From Kitasatospora kifunensis (GTDB taxonomy: Bacteria > Actinomycetota > Actinomycetes > Streptomycetales > Streptomycetaceae): DNA of 64,000 bases. The notes under the pieces are model-generated. The model was not told where the DNA came from. It saw nothing but the letters and a program-made list of their open reading frames with translations, and made no database searches. Shown here one piece after another: positions 26,401-33,176 of the stretch (its first letter is position 1; the number at the start of each line of letters is the position of its first letter). Location: NCBI RefSeq assembly GCF_014203855.1, contig NZ_JACHJV010000001.1, positions 62,001-126,000 on the forward strand, read 5' to 3'. A program made the position numbers and the translations under genes.

Positions 26401-26870
26401 AGTTGCCCGGCTACCTGGTCCCGGCCGTGCTGCGGGTGCTCGACGCGCTGCCGCTCAACGCCAACGGCAAGGTCGACCACCGCGCCCTGGCCCTCCACCA
26501 CCCGCCCACCGAGCAGGGCACCGCTGCTCCCAGCACTCCCCCGGACGGACCCACCGAGCTTGCCGTCGCGGCCAGTTGGGCCGAGCTACTGGGACGCCCG
26601 GTGCCAGGCCGGGACGAGGACTTCTTCGAGCTCGGCGGCAACAGCCTGCTGGCCGCCCGCGCGGTCGCCCGGCTGCGGCGCGACCTGGGCGTCGAGCTGC
26701 CGGTGCGCACCGTCTTCCTCTCCCCCACGGTACGCACGCTGGCCGCCGCCGCCGACGAAGCGCTGCTGGCAGCCCTCGACGAGGGCGAACTGGCCCACCT
26801 GCTGGCCACCATCGACACCACCACCCCAACCGACCACCGCGCGAAAGGGCCCCGCCATGACGGAAGCTGA
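20448..26870 (+). CDS. Non-ribosomal peptide synthetase, C-A-T-C-A-T (third of four)
   Basis: A protein of 2140 residues, ATG preceded by GGAAGGTG, 6 nt after the previous stop. Domains: C (LTPLQEGLLFH at about 10; HHHLVLDGWS about 143), A (TSGSTGTPK about 606), T (FFALGGDSL about 1003), C (HHIAVDGWS about 1188), A (TSGSTGTPK about 1670), T (FFELGGNSL about 2066). The first C starts with LTPLQEG, as in C domains that follow an epimerisation domain, yet none precedes it. Pockets by eye: first A D-V-E-N-V-G-A-I-T-K (basic residue, Orn/Arg-like), second A D-V-P-G-L-C-Q-V-A-K (no known match recalled). A 9-bp repeat encodes GADGADGADG at about 25.06 kb. Confidence 0.95.
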   Translation: MTEIVDVYDLTPLQEGLLFHALRGDDQPERPSYLNHLEFDLLGPLDQVAFQAAWQQVVDRHDALRAGFHWAEAATPVQAVHAGAPLGLALRDLTALSEEHRAAELATELAHLRATPVDLATPPLMRLAVFKLAAERHRVLWTHHHLVLDGWSLATVFAEAMAAYQALVTGAPWQPGEPASFGDHLRWLRGRDQAADTAFWSAELAGLTGPTALPRTPLTGRHGYGRHAVELTGAETVAVRELAADCGVTLAVVLQAATALALDRYTGSGGDLVFGTTVAGRPAQLAGVESMVGLFINTVPIRVRIDRSEPVREFLAERMARTAALQERQYTPLSTVRRLAGVDELFDTLLVVENFPLGEAARTEWGGLRVVTGAAEEHTHYPLTLTALPGERLRLEADWRQDRAEELVATGLLDQVRYVLAELAADPGRPLGQLAPLPAPTTELLRTWGTGAPAPEAPPLPEQIAARAAADPEAVAVRAPGAVLSYARLVDSAARLAAVLGARGIRPGDLVGVALERGAELPVALLAILTAGAGYVPLDPELPPARRAALAQAAALSVILGPADVDLGEADPADVDLSEAASKASASKVEPPAAGSPDHPAYVVFTSGSTGTPKGVIVAQGALARHSRLIGERYQLTAADRVLLFSQPSFDVAAEEVFATLAAGATVVVHPPGRTDTIEEFRDLLEREGVTVANLPAAYWHTWQREAADAPVPERLRLLVVGNEKVWTAAVAAWRSRTGSRVRLLNAYGITETTITSTLYQPPEQLPATEALPVGRPIPGTTVCLLDAHGEPVPPGVPGEVQLAGSGVALGYLGEAARTADRFRPDPQATRPGARRYRTGDLGRWLADGVLALDGRADEQVQIRGHRVEPGEVEAALCAHPAIAAAAVVAVPGPHGAPLLVAHVVPAATAGPPPRFAELAGHLAERLPRAMIPAGWSLLPALPLLPSGKVDRRALPEVQPATGPRSAPRGPVEGWLAEVWQAVLNAGAAPVREDDFFALGGDSLAAVQVTARVRRALRTQVPVRLLFDQPTLAGYARAVQAAGQPPAAAPGPADPARRGELAPAEERLWFLHRMDPQATGYHLPVAFRLTGTLHLAALRQAIAALSARHPALRTRYLEHPGGPLAQVDPVADVASEQGPAIEPIEAAALPAVLAEEARCPFDLARQHPVRFRLLRLAEDEHVLSLTAHHIAVDGWSLSLLLADLAAAYRQALGGTGALPEPAPALDYRDFAVAQRDRLAGPEADRLLAYWRRTLAGAPQLLALPTDRPRPPVRGDGAARYAFTLPVELAERVRAVAAQAGSTPFVLLLAAYQLLLHRYSGQDDLLVGVPVAGRLTEESEAVCGNFVNTLALRATFAPGASFTDLLGQVRHTVLDAFDHQELPFDRVVDALAPRRDLSHPPLVQALFAFQNTPAPGFALPELTCAPLPSAPGAQLDLSLAMAEQQGTLAGVWEYSTELFDAESVAGLSSSLLHLLADVCADPDAPLERARLLDPAAQRQVAGLAAGPGPLAAPGTLTALLRERVAATPDAPALLADGADGADGADGSVQRLSWSELDAWAGRIARALGAAGIGRGDLVGVHAHRGTALPAALWGVLKAGAGYVPLDPDYPEARLAAVAGAAGLRIVLTQRALGRPDLTQAIEWIEVDGELPREVAALVEPSPADAAYVLFTSGSTGTPKGVVITHANVTNYLRWFHSLFQATEADRLLLHTAYSFDVSVPELFGGLLGGSATVPVDRHHQGDARAILELVRRHQVSYLGGVPSFLRLLADDGGLSHCPSVRQLLSCGEGLPMELAATLRQQSGAALENQYGPTETTVALTGWRDWSNPQGNGIAPLGVAAPTCGIYVLDRQLRPVPPGVAGELYLTGHQLARGYLGDPARTARSFLPDPFATEPGARMYRSGDLGRQRRDGTVEFLGRIDRQTKLRGFRVELGDIEATLAAHPQVLAAAVLLDGEGEHARLVGYVARRSQADQLTAAALHAYCAEQLPGYLVPAVLRVLDALPLNANGKVDHRALALHHPPTEQGTAAPSTPPDGPTELAVAASWAELLGRPVPGRDEDFFELGGNSLLAARAVARLRRDLGVELPVRTVFLSPTVRTLAAAADEALLAALDEGELAHLLATIDTTTPTDHRAKGPRHDGS

Positions 26871-29800
26871 CCCCCGGGCGCACACGCCCGCCCTCGACCC
26901 GGACCGGCGGGCCGCCGTGCTCGCGCTGCTGCACCAGCGCCGCGCCGCCGAGCAGCGGGCGGCCGGTGACGCGATCCCCGTCCTGGCGCAGGACGGCCGA
27001 CCGAGCCCGGTCTCCTTCGCCCAGGCCCGGGTGCTCTTCCTGGAGGAGTTCGACCCGGGCACCGCCCAGCACAACATGCCGCACGCCTTCACCCTCGACG
27101 GCCCGCTCGACGAGGCCGCGCTGCAACGGGCACTGGATGCGGTATCGGCCCGCCACCAGGGGCTGCGCACCACATTCCCGCGCTCACCGGGGCAGTTGAG
27201 CCAGCTGGTCACCCATCCGGCACCGGTGCCGCTGCCCCGGGTGGACCTGTCGGGCCAGCCGGCCGAGGAGCGGGCGGCGATGGCCCGCGCGGTGCTGGCC
27301 GAGGAGGCGCAGCGGCCCTTCGACCTGGAGCGCGGCCCGCTCTTCCGGGCCCGGCTGATCCAGCTGGCCGAAGAGCGCTCGATCCTCTTCCTGGACTTCC
27401 ACCACGCGGTGTGCGACGGCTGGTCGGTGGGCCGGGTGATGGCCGATCTGGCCGCCTGCTACCGGGCCTTCACGGTCGGCGAGGACAGCGCGCTGCTCGA
27501 TCCGCTGCCGGTGCAGTACCGCGACTTCGCCGCCTGGCAGCGCGATCGGCTCGGCGAGCCGGAGCTGCGGCGCGGACTGGACTTCTGGAAGGGGCAGTTG
27601 ACCGGTATCCCGGCTCTGGAGCTGCCCACCGACCGGCCCCGGCCGCCGGTGCGCGGCCACTGCGGCGCGCTGGTGACGGTCCAGTGGCCCCGCGAGCTGC
27701 TGGCGGGCCTGCACGCGCTCGCCAGGGAGTGCGAGGCCACCCTCTTCGCAGTCCTGCTGGCCGGCTACCAGTGCCTGCTGGCCCGCACCGCAGGTCAGCA
27801 GGACTTCGCGGTGGGCACCATGGTGGCCGGCCGGGAGCGACCCGAACTCGAACCGGTGGTCGGCCTGTTCGCCAACACCGTGGTGCTGCGCGCCGATCTG
27901 GCCGGGCAGCCGACGTTCACCGAGCTGGTCCGCCGGGTGCGCGACCGCTCACTGGCCGCCTGGGACCACCAGGACGTCCCGTTCGAGCGGGTGGTGGACG
28001 CGCTGGAGGTGCCGCGTGACCTGAGCCGGACCGCGCTCTTCCAGGCCATGCTGGTGCTCCAGAACACCCCGCCGGCCGCGTTCACCCTGCCGGGCCTGGC
28101 GGTGGGCGCCGTGGAGCCGGACAGCCGCACCGCCAAGACCGACCTCACCCTGTACGTCACCGAGCCGGCGCCCGCGGGCACCGAAGGCCTGACGGTGGCG
28201 GCCGAGTTCAGCACCGACCTGTTCGAGTCGGCCTCGGTGCGCGCCCTGCTCGAACGGCTGCGCACACTGCTGGCCGCCGCCGTGGCCGCTCCGCAGACCG
28301 GCGTCGACCGGTTGCCGCTGCTCACCGCGGAGCAGCTCGGCGCCCTGACCGCCGCACAGCCACCCTCCCCTATAGCTGATCTGACGATCAGTCAGCTCAT
28401 CCGCCGGCGCGCCGCCGAGCGGCCCGGGGCACCGGCCGTCAGCGTCCCGGGGGCAGCCGCGCTGAGCTATGCCGAACTGGACCGCGCCGCCGACCGGTTG
28501 GCGCACCACCTGGCCGCCCGCGGGGCCGGCCCCGGGCACCTGGTCGGGGTGGCCCTGGAGCGCGGCGCCGAGCTGCCCCTGGCACTGTTGGCCGTGCTGC
28601 GGACCGGCGCGGCCTACGTCCCGCTGGATCCCGACTACCCCGCTGCCAGGCTCGCGGTGATGACCGAGGACGCGGGCCTCACCCTGACCGTCACCACCAG
28701 CGACCTGGCCGCCCGGATCCCGGTCCCGCCGAGCGCGTTGGTGCTGCTGGACGAGCAGGCCGCGGCGATCGCGGCCCGGCCTGCCCAGCCGCTGCCGGTG
28801 ACCGTGACGCCCGAGCACACCGCGTACGTCATCTTCACCTCCGGCTCCACCGGACGCCCCAAGGGAGTTCGGATCAACCACCGCTGCCTGGTCAACCTGC
28901 TCGCCTCGGTGAGCGAGCGCTGCGGGATCGGCGCGCGGGACACCCTGCTCGCGGTCACCTCGCTCTCCTTCGACATCGCCGGCCTCGAACTGTGGGCCCC
29001 GCTGGCCGCCGGCGGCCAGCTGGTGGTCTGCGACCGCCAAGCCGCCTCCGCCGCCGACCAGTTGGCCAAGGTGCTGACCGAGGTGCGCCCCACCGTGATG
29101 CAGGCCACCCCCGCGACCTGGCGGCTGCTCACCGACGCGGGCTGGCCGGGCGATCCGGCGCTCACCGTGCTGTGCGGCGGCGAGCGGCTGCCGGAGGACC
29201 TGGGCCGCGCGCTGCGCCCCACCGTCAAGGCGCTGTGGAACATGTACGGCCCGACCGAGACCACCATCTGGTCGGCGGCAGGCCCGGTGGAGTTCGCCGC
29301 CGAGGAGGACCGGGTGCTGATCGGGCCGCCGCTGGCCAACACCGACCTGCACGTGCTGGATCCGCAGCTGGCCCCGCAACCGGACGGCGTGGCCGGCGAG
29401 GTGTGGATCGGTGGCGCCGGCCTGGCCGAGGCCTACCACGGTCGCCCCGCGCTGACCGCCGACCGGTTCCGCCCGCACCCCTTCGCCACCTCCCCCGGCG
29501 CCCGGATCTACCGCACCGGCGACCTGGCCCGGCGCCGTCCGGATGGACGTCTGGAGTTCCTGGGGCGGCTCGACGACCAGGTGAAGGTGCGCGGCTACCG
29601 GATCGAACTCGGCGACGTGGAGGCCGCGTTGGCCGCCCATCCGAAGGTCGCCCAGGCGGTGGCGGCGGTGCGCGGCACAGCCGCCGGCGAGCGCCTGGTC
29701 GGCTACCTGGTGGCCCGGGCGGGCGCCGAGCCCACGGTCACCGAACTGCGCGCCCACCTCAAGGAGATGCTGCCCGACTACATGGTGCCGGCGCTCTTCG

Positions 29801-31479
29801 CCACCGTCGCCGCGTTCCCGCTGACCCCCAACGGCAAGATCGACCGGCGCGCGCTGCCCGCCCCCGAGCAGGCAGCCACCGCCTCCGGCACCCTCTACCA
29901 GGAGCCCGAGGGCCCCGTCGAGCAGGCGCTGGCCGGGATCTGGCGGGAGCTGCTCGCGGTGGCCAGGGTCGGCCGCCAGGACGACTTCTTCGCGCTCGGC
30001 GGGGACTCGCTGCTGGTGGTCCGGATGGTCGGCGCAGCAGCCCAGCAGGAGATCCGGCTCACCGCCAAGCAGGCCTTCCAGCACAAGACGCTGGCCGAAC
30101 TGGCCGCAGCCGCCGGCACGGTGAAGCTGCTGGCCAGCCAGCAGGAGATCACCGGGCCCAGCCCACTGCCGGTGGCCACCCACCAGTTCTTCGAGTCCGG
30201 GACCCCGCGCCCCGACTACCACTCGCTCAGCTTCCTGCTGCGCGCCCGCGAACACCTCGATCCGCAGTTGCTCGACGAGGTGCTCGACCAGCTGGTCGGC
30301 CACCACGACACGCTCCGGCTGCGGTTGACCGAACAGGACAGCGGGCGCGGCCTGGTCCACGACCCGCACCGGCGCCGCCCGCTGGTCGAGCGGGTCGACC
30401 TGGCGGGGCTGGGCGACGAGGCGGTCGAGGAGGAGATCCAGCGGCACACCGACCGGATGCAGACCCGCTTCACCATGACCGAGGGCGAGCTGTTCGGCGC
30501 GGTGCTGTTCGACCTGGGCCCGCAGCGCGACCAGCGGCTGCTGCTCGCCGGGCACTACCTGATCGCCGATGTGATCGGCTGGCAGATCCTGGTCGGCGAC
30601 CTCGACGTGCTCTACCGCAGGCGCGCGCACGACGAGCCGTACCAGCTGCCCGCCAAGACCACCTCGCAGCACGAGTGGCTGGGTCGGCTGGCCGAGTTCG
30701 CCACCGGCGCGCAGGCCGCCGCCGAGCGCGGCTACTGGCTGGACCCGGCCCGCTCCAAGGCCGTGCCGCTGCCGCAGGACCACCCCGCGGGCGACAACCG
30801 GGTGGCCGCCAACCGCGCGCTCTTCCTGACCCTGTCCACCGACCAGACCGAGGCGCTGCTGCGCCGCGCCAACAAGGCCGCCAAACTGCCGCTGGACGCG
30901 ATCCTGCTGTGGGCGCTGGTCAGCGCGCTGGGCGAGTGGGCCGGTACCGAGACCCTGCCGGTGGACCTCTACGTGCCCGGGCGCGAGTCCCCCTGGGAGG
31001 ACGTGGACCTGTCCAGGACCGTCGGCTGGCTCACCTACCGCTACCCGGTCTGGCTCAGCCTCGCCCGCGCGCTGGAGCCCGCCGAGGCGGTGCGCGAGGT
31101 GTCCCGGCAGCTCAAGGCGGTGCCGCAGGGCGGCCTTGGCTACGGCGCGTTGCGCTACTTGGGCACCGACCGGGAGGCCGCCGCCGCGCTGGCCGCGCAG
31201 CCCGTCCCCGAGCTGATGTTCAACTTCTTCGGCACTCCGGCCGGCGGGTTCCAGCTGCTCCAGCCGCTGGCCGGCGACTCGGGCCACTACCACGACACCG
31301 AATCGCGCCGGATGCGCCTGCTGATGGTCAACGGCGCGGTGGCGCACGGTCGGCTGCGGCTGGAGTGGGAGTACAGCGCGGGGCGGCACGAGGAAGCCAC
31401 CATCCAGCACCTGATCGACCGCTGCACCGCCTATCTGATCGACCTGACCGCGAGCTGCCCGGAGAGCGACCGTGACTGA
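26857..31479 (+). CDS. Non-ribosomal peptide synthetase, C-A-T with a terminal epimerase-type domain (last of four)
   Basis: A protein of 1540 residues starting at the ATG at 26857, which overlaps the previous gene by 14 nt. Domains: C (HHAVCDGWS about 182), A (TSGSTGRPK about 662), T (FFALGGDSL, Ser about 1051), and an epimerisation-family domain from about 1100. The A pocket by eye is D-I-L-Q-L-G-M-I-W-K, essentially the glycine code. The last domain keeps E-type motifs (VGWLTYRYPV, GLGYGALRYL, FNFFG), but its active-site segment reads HYLIADVIGW where HHxxxDGxSW is expected, so the catalytic second His is Tyr. No thioesterase follows. Epimerising glycine would be meaningless, so this domain may release the chain or be inert (inference). 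Confidence 0.95.
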   Translation: MTEADPRAHTPALDPDRRAAVLALLHQRRAAEQRAAGDAIPVLAQDGRPSPVSFAQARVLFLEEFDPGTAQHNMPHAFTLDGPLDEAALQRALDAVSARHQGLRTTFPRSPGQLSQLVTHPAPVPLPRVDLSGQPAEERAAMARAVLAEEAQRPFDLERGPLFRARLIQLAEERSILFLDFHHAVCDGWSVGRVMADLAACYRAFTVGEDSALLDPLPVQYRDFAAWQRDRLGEPELRRGLDFWKGQLTGIPALELPTDRPRPPVRGHCGALVTVQWPRELLAGLHALARECEATLFAVLLAGYQCLLARTAGQQDFAVGTMVAGRERPELEPVVGLFANTVVLRADLAGQPTFTELVRRVRDRSLAAWDHQDVPFERVVDALEVPRDLSRTALFQAMLVLQNTPPAAFTLPGLAVGAVEPDSRTAKTDLTLYVTEPAPAGTEGLTVAAEFSTDLFESASVRALLERLRTLLAAAVAAPQTGVDRLPLLTAEQLGALTAAQPPSPIADLTISQLIRRRAAERPGAPAVSVPGAAALSYAELDRAADRLAHHLAARGAGPGHLVGVALERGAELPLALLAVLRTGAAYVPLDPDYPAARLAVMTEDAGLTLTVTTSDLAARIPVPPSALVLLDEQAAAIAARPAQPLPVTVTPEHTAYVIFTSGSTGRPKGVRINHRCLVNLLASVSERCGIGARDTLLAVTSLSFDIAGLELWAPLAAGGQLVVCDRQAASAADQLAKVLTEVRPTVMQATPATWRLLTDAGWPGDPALTVLCGGERLPEDLGRALRPTVKALWNMYGPTETTIWSAAGPVEFAAEEDRVLIGPPLANTDLHVLDPQLAPQPDGVAGEVWIGGAGLAEAYHGRPALTADRFRPHPFATSPGARIYRTGDLARRRPDGRLEFLGRLDDQVKVRGYRIELGDVEAALAAHPKVAQAVAAVRGTAAGERLVGYLVARAGAEPTVTELRAHLKEMLPDYMVPALFATVAAFPLTPNGKIDRRALPAPEQAATASGTLYQEPEGPVEQALAGIWRELLAVARVGRQDDFFALGGDSLLVVRMVGAAAQQEIRLTAKQAFQHKTLAELAAAAGTVKLLASQQEITGPSPLPVATHQFFESGTPRPDYHSLSFLLRAREHLDPQLLDEVLDQLVGHHDTLRLRLTEQDSGRGLVHDPHRRRPLVERVDLAGLGDEAVEEEIQRHTDRMQTRFTMTEGELFGAVLFDLGPQRDQRLLLAGHYLIADVIGWQILVGDLDVLYRRRAHDEPYQLPAKTTSQHEWLGRLAEFATGAQAAAERGYWLDPARSKAVPLPQDHPAGDNRVAANRALFLTLSTDQTEALLRRANKAAKLPLDAILLWALVSALGEWAGTETLPVDLYVPGRESPWEDVDLSRTVGWLTYRYPVWLSLARALEPAEAVREVSRQLKAVPQGGLGYGALRYLGTDREAAAALAAQPVPELMFNFFGTPAGGFQLLQPLAGDSGHYHDTESRRMRLLMVNGAVAHGRLRLEWEYSAGRHEEATIQHLIDRCTAYLIDLTASCPESDRD

Positions 31480-32812
31480 CGCACCGCCCCCGACCAAGCG
31501 CCTGACCGGCTGGCCGGCCTTCCTGACCCTCTGGTCGGGCCAGACCGTCTCCGCGATCGGCTCCGGCCTGTTCGCCTTCGCCGTGGGCCTGTGGGTCTAC
31601 CAGCGCAGCCACTCGGCGACCCTGTTCGGCCTGATCATGGTCTTCGACCTGCTCCCCGGCCTGCTCCTTGCCCCCTACGTCGGCGTCCTGGTGGACCGGA
31701 TGGACCGGCGCACCGCGATGATCGCCGGCAACGCCGGGGCCGCGGTGAGCAGCCTGGCCGTGCTGCTGCTGGTCCACTCCCAGCACCCGGTGCTGTGGCC
31801 GCTCTACCCGGCCCTGGTCATCGGCTCGCTGGCCGGGATGGTCCAGGGCACCGCGTACGACGCGGCGCTCGCACCGATGATCGACGAGCGGCACCGCGGG
31901 CGCGCCAACGGCCTGGTCCAGGTCGGCCAGGCGGTCGCCGAGGTGCTCTCGCCGCTGCTCGCCGGCGCCCTGATGCTCACCATCAAGGTCACCGGGGTGA
32001 TCCTGGTCGACCTCCTCTCCTTCCTCTTCGCGATCGTGACGCTGCTGCCGCTGCGGATCCCGCCGGTGCAGACGGAGGATGACGAGGAGGACGGGCCGGC
32101 CGGCGCCGAGGACACCTTCGCCTACGGCTGGCGGTTCATCAGGCGGCGCCCGGCCCTGCTCGGCCTGCTGCTGATGTTCGCGTCGCTGAACTTCGCGGTC
32201 GGCCTGGCGGCGGTCGCGGTGACCCCGTGGGTGCTCTCCTTCGCCGGGCCCGGCTCGCTGGGCGCGGTCCTGACGGCGGGCGGGGCGGGGATGCTGGTGG
32301 GCGGCGTGCTGATGACCGCCTGGGGCGGCACCAGGCGCCGGGTGTACGCGTTGCTCGGCGGCCTGCTGGTGGAGGGGGTGTGCATCGCCCTCCAAGGGGT
32401 GCACCCGACGGCCGTGCTGGTGGGTGCCGGCCTGTTCGGCTTCTACCTCTTCCTGCCGGTGGTGAACGCCTCCTCGTCGGCGATCTGGCAGGGCCGGGTG
32501 CCACCCGGGGCCCAGGGCCGGGTGTTCGCGGTGCGCCGGATGGTCGCCCAGATCACCGCTCCGCTCGCCTACTTCACCGCCGGCCCGCTGATCGACCTGG
32601 CCTTCAGGCACCTGCTCACCCCCGGCAGCTGGGCCCACCACCTGTTCCCGATGCTGGGCACCGGCTCCGGGCGCGGCATCGGCGTGCTCTTCCTGCTGAT
32701 GGGCGCGGCCGTGGTGGTGATCGGCCTGGTGGGCTGGGCCAGCCCGGGGCTGCGCTCGGTGGAGCAGCCCGAGAGCACCGCCGAGGCGCCGGCGCCGGTA
32801 CCGGCCGCCTGA
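31472..32812 (+). CDS. MFS exporter (MFS_3-like), NRPS operon
   Basis: A protein of 446 residues with the hydrophobic pattern of a major facilitator. Its N-terminus FLTLWSGQTVSAIGSGLFAFAV and the loop VDRMDRRTAMIAGN are typical of the MFS_3 group, which includes exporters of siderophores and peptide antibiotics. The GTG start overlaps the last NRPS gene by 8 nt, with GGAGAG upstream, so translation is coupled. It very probably exports the peptide or protects the producer (inference from linkage). A short acidic stretch (TEDDEEDGPAGAEDTF) in the central loop separates the two halves. Confidence 0.9.
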   Translation: MTDAPPPTKRLTGWPAFLTLWSGQTVSAIGSGLFAFAVGLWVYQRSHSATLFGLIMVFDLLPGLLLAPYVGVLVDRMDRRTAMIAGNAGAAVSSLAVLLLVHSQHPVLWPLYPALVIGSLAGMVQGTAYDAALAPMIDERHRGRANGLVQVGQAVAEVLSPLLAGALMLTIKVTGVILVDLLSFLFAIVTLLPLRIPPVQTEDDEEDGPAGAEDTFAYGWRFIRRRPALLGLLLMFASLNFAVGLAAVAVTPWVLSFAGPGSLGAVLTAGGAGMLVGGVLMTAWGGTRRRVYALLGGLLVEGVCIALQGVHPTAVLVGAGLFGFYLFLPVVNASSSAIWQGRVPPGAQGRVFAVRRMVAQITAPLAYFTAGPLIDLAFRHLLTPGSWAHHLFPMLGTGSGRGIGVLFLLMGAAVVVIGLVGWASPGLRSVEQPESTAEAPAPVPAA

Positions 32813-32877
32813 CGCCCGACGCCCGACGCCTTTCCAACTGTCCCTGCATTGTCCGCGATTCGACTGGAGGAACTCCC

Positions 32878-33087
32878 ATGACCGACCTCACCCGCTACCT
32901 GGTGGTGGCCAACGACGAGGAGCAGTACTCGATCTGGGCGGCCGACCGGGAGCTGCCGCTCGGCTGGTACGACCGGGGCTTCGCCGGCACCGAGCAGGAG
33001 TGCCTGGACCACATCGAGCAGGTGTGGACCGACCTGCGCCCGCTGAGCCTGCGCCGGGCGATGGCCGCCGCCGGGCAGGGCGACTGA
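32878..33087 (+). CDS. MbtH-like NRPS accessory protein
   Basis: A protein of 69 residues with the MbtH signature: VVANDEEQYSIW near the N-terminus, LPLGWYDRGF in the middle and CLDHIEQVWTDLRP at the C-terminal helix. MbtH proteins bind adenylation domains and are often needed for their folding or activity. The start has a clear GGAGGAA. It follows the exporter by 65 nt and is the last plus-strand gene of the NRPS operon before a terminator. Its partners are presumably one or more of the six A domains here. Confidence 0.95.
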   Translation: MTDLTRYLVVANDEEQYSIWAADRELPLGWYDRGFAGTEQECLDHIEQVWTDLRPLSLRRAMAAAGQGD

Positions 33088-33102
33088 CCACCGGACGCAA
33101 CC

Positions 33103-33131
33103 GGGCCCGCCCCCGTGCCGGGGGCGGGCCC
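33103..33131. terminator. GC-rich hairpin terminator between the NRPS operon and the SARP gene
   Basis: GGGCCCGCCCCC (33103-33114) and GGGGGCGGGCCC (33120-33131) form a 12-bp perfect stem with a 5-nt loop. It lies between convergent stops at 33087 and 33177, and probably ends transcription from both sides. Confidence 0.85.
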
Positions 33132-33176
33132 TGCGCCGTTCATCCACCAGTGGCTCGGCTCGGTCAGGCAGCTCGG

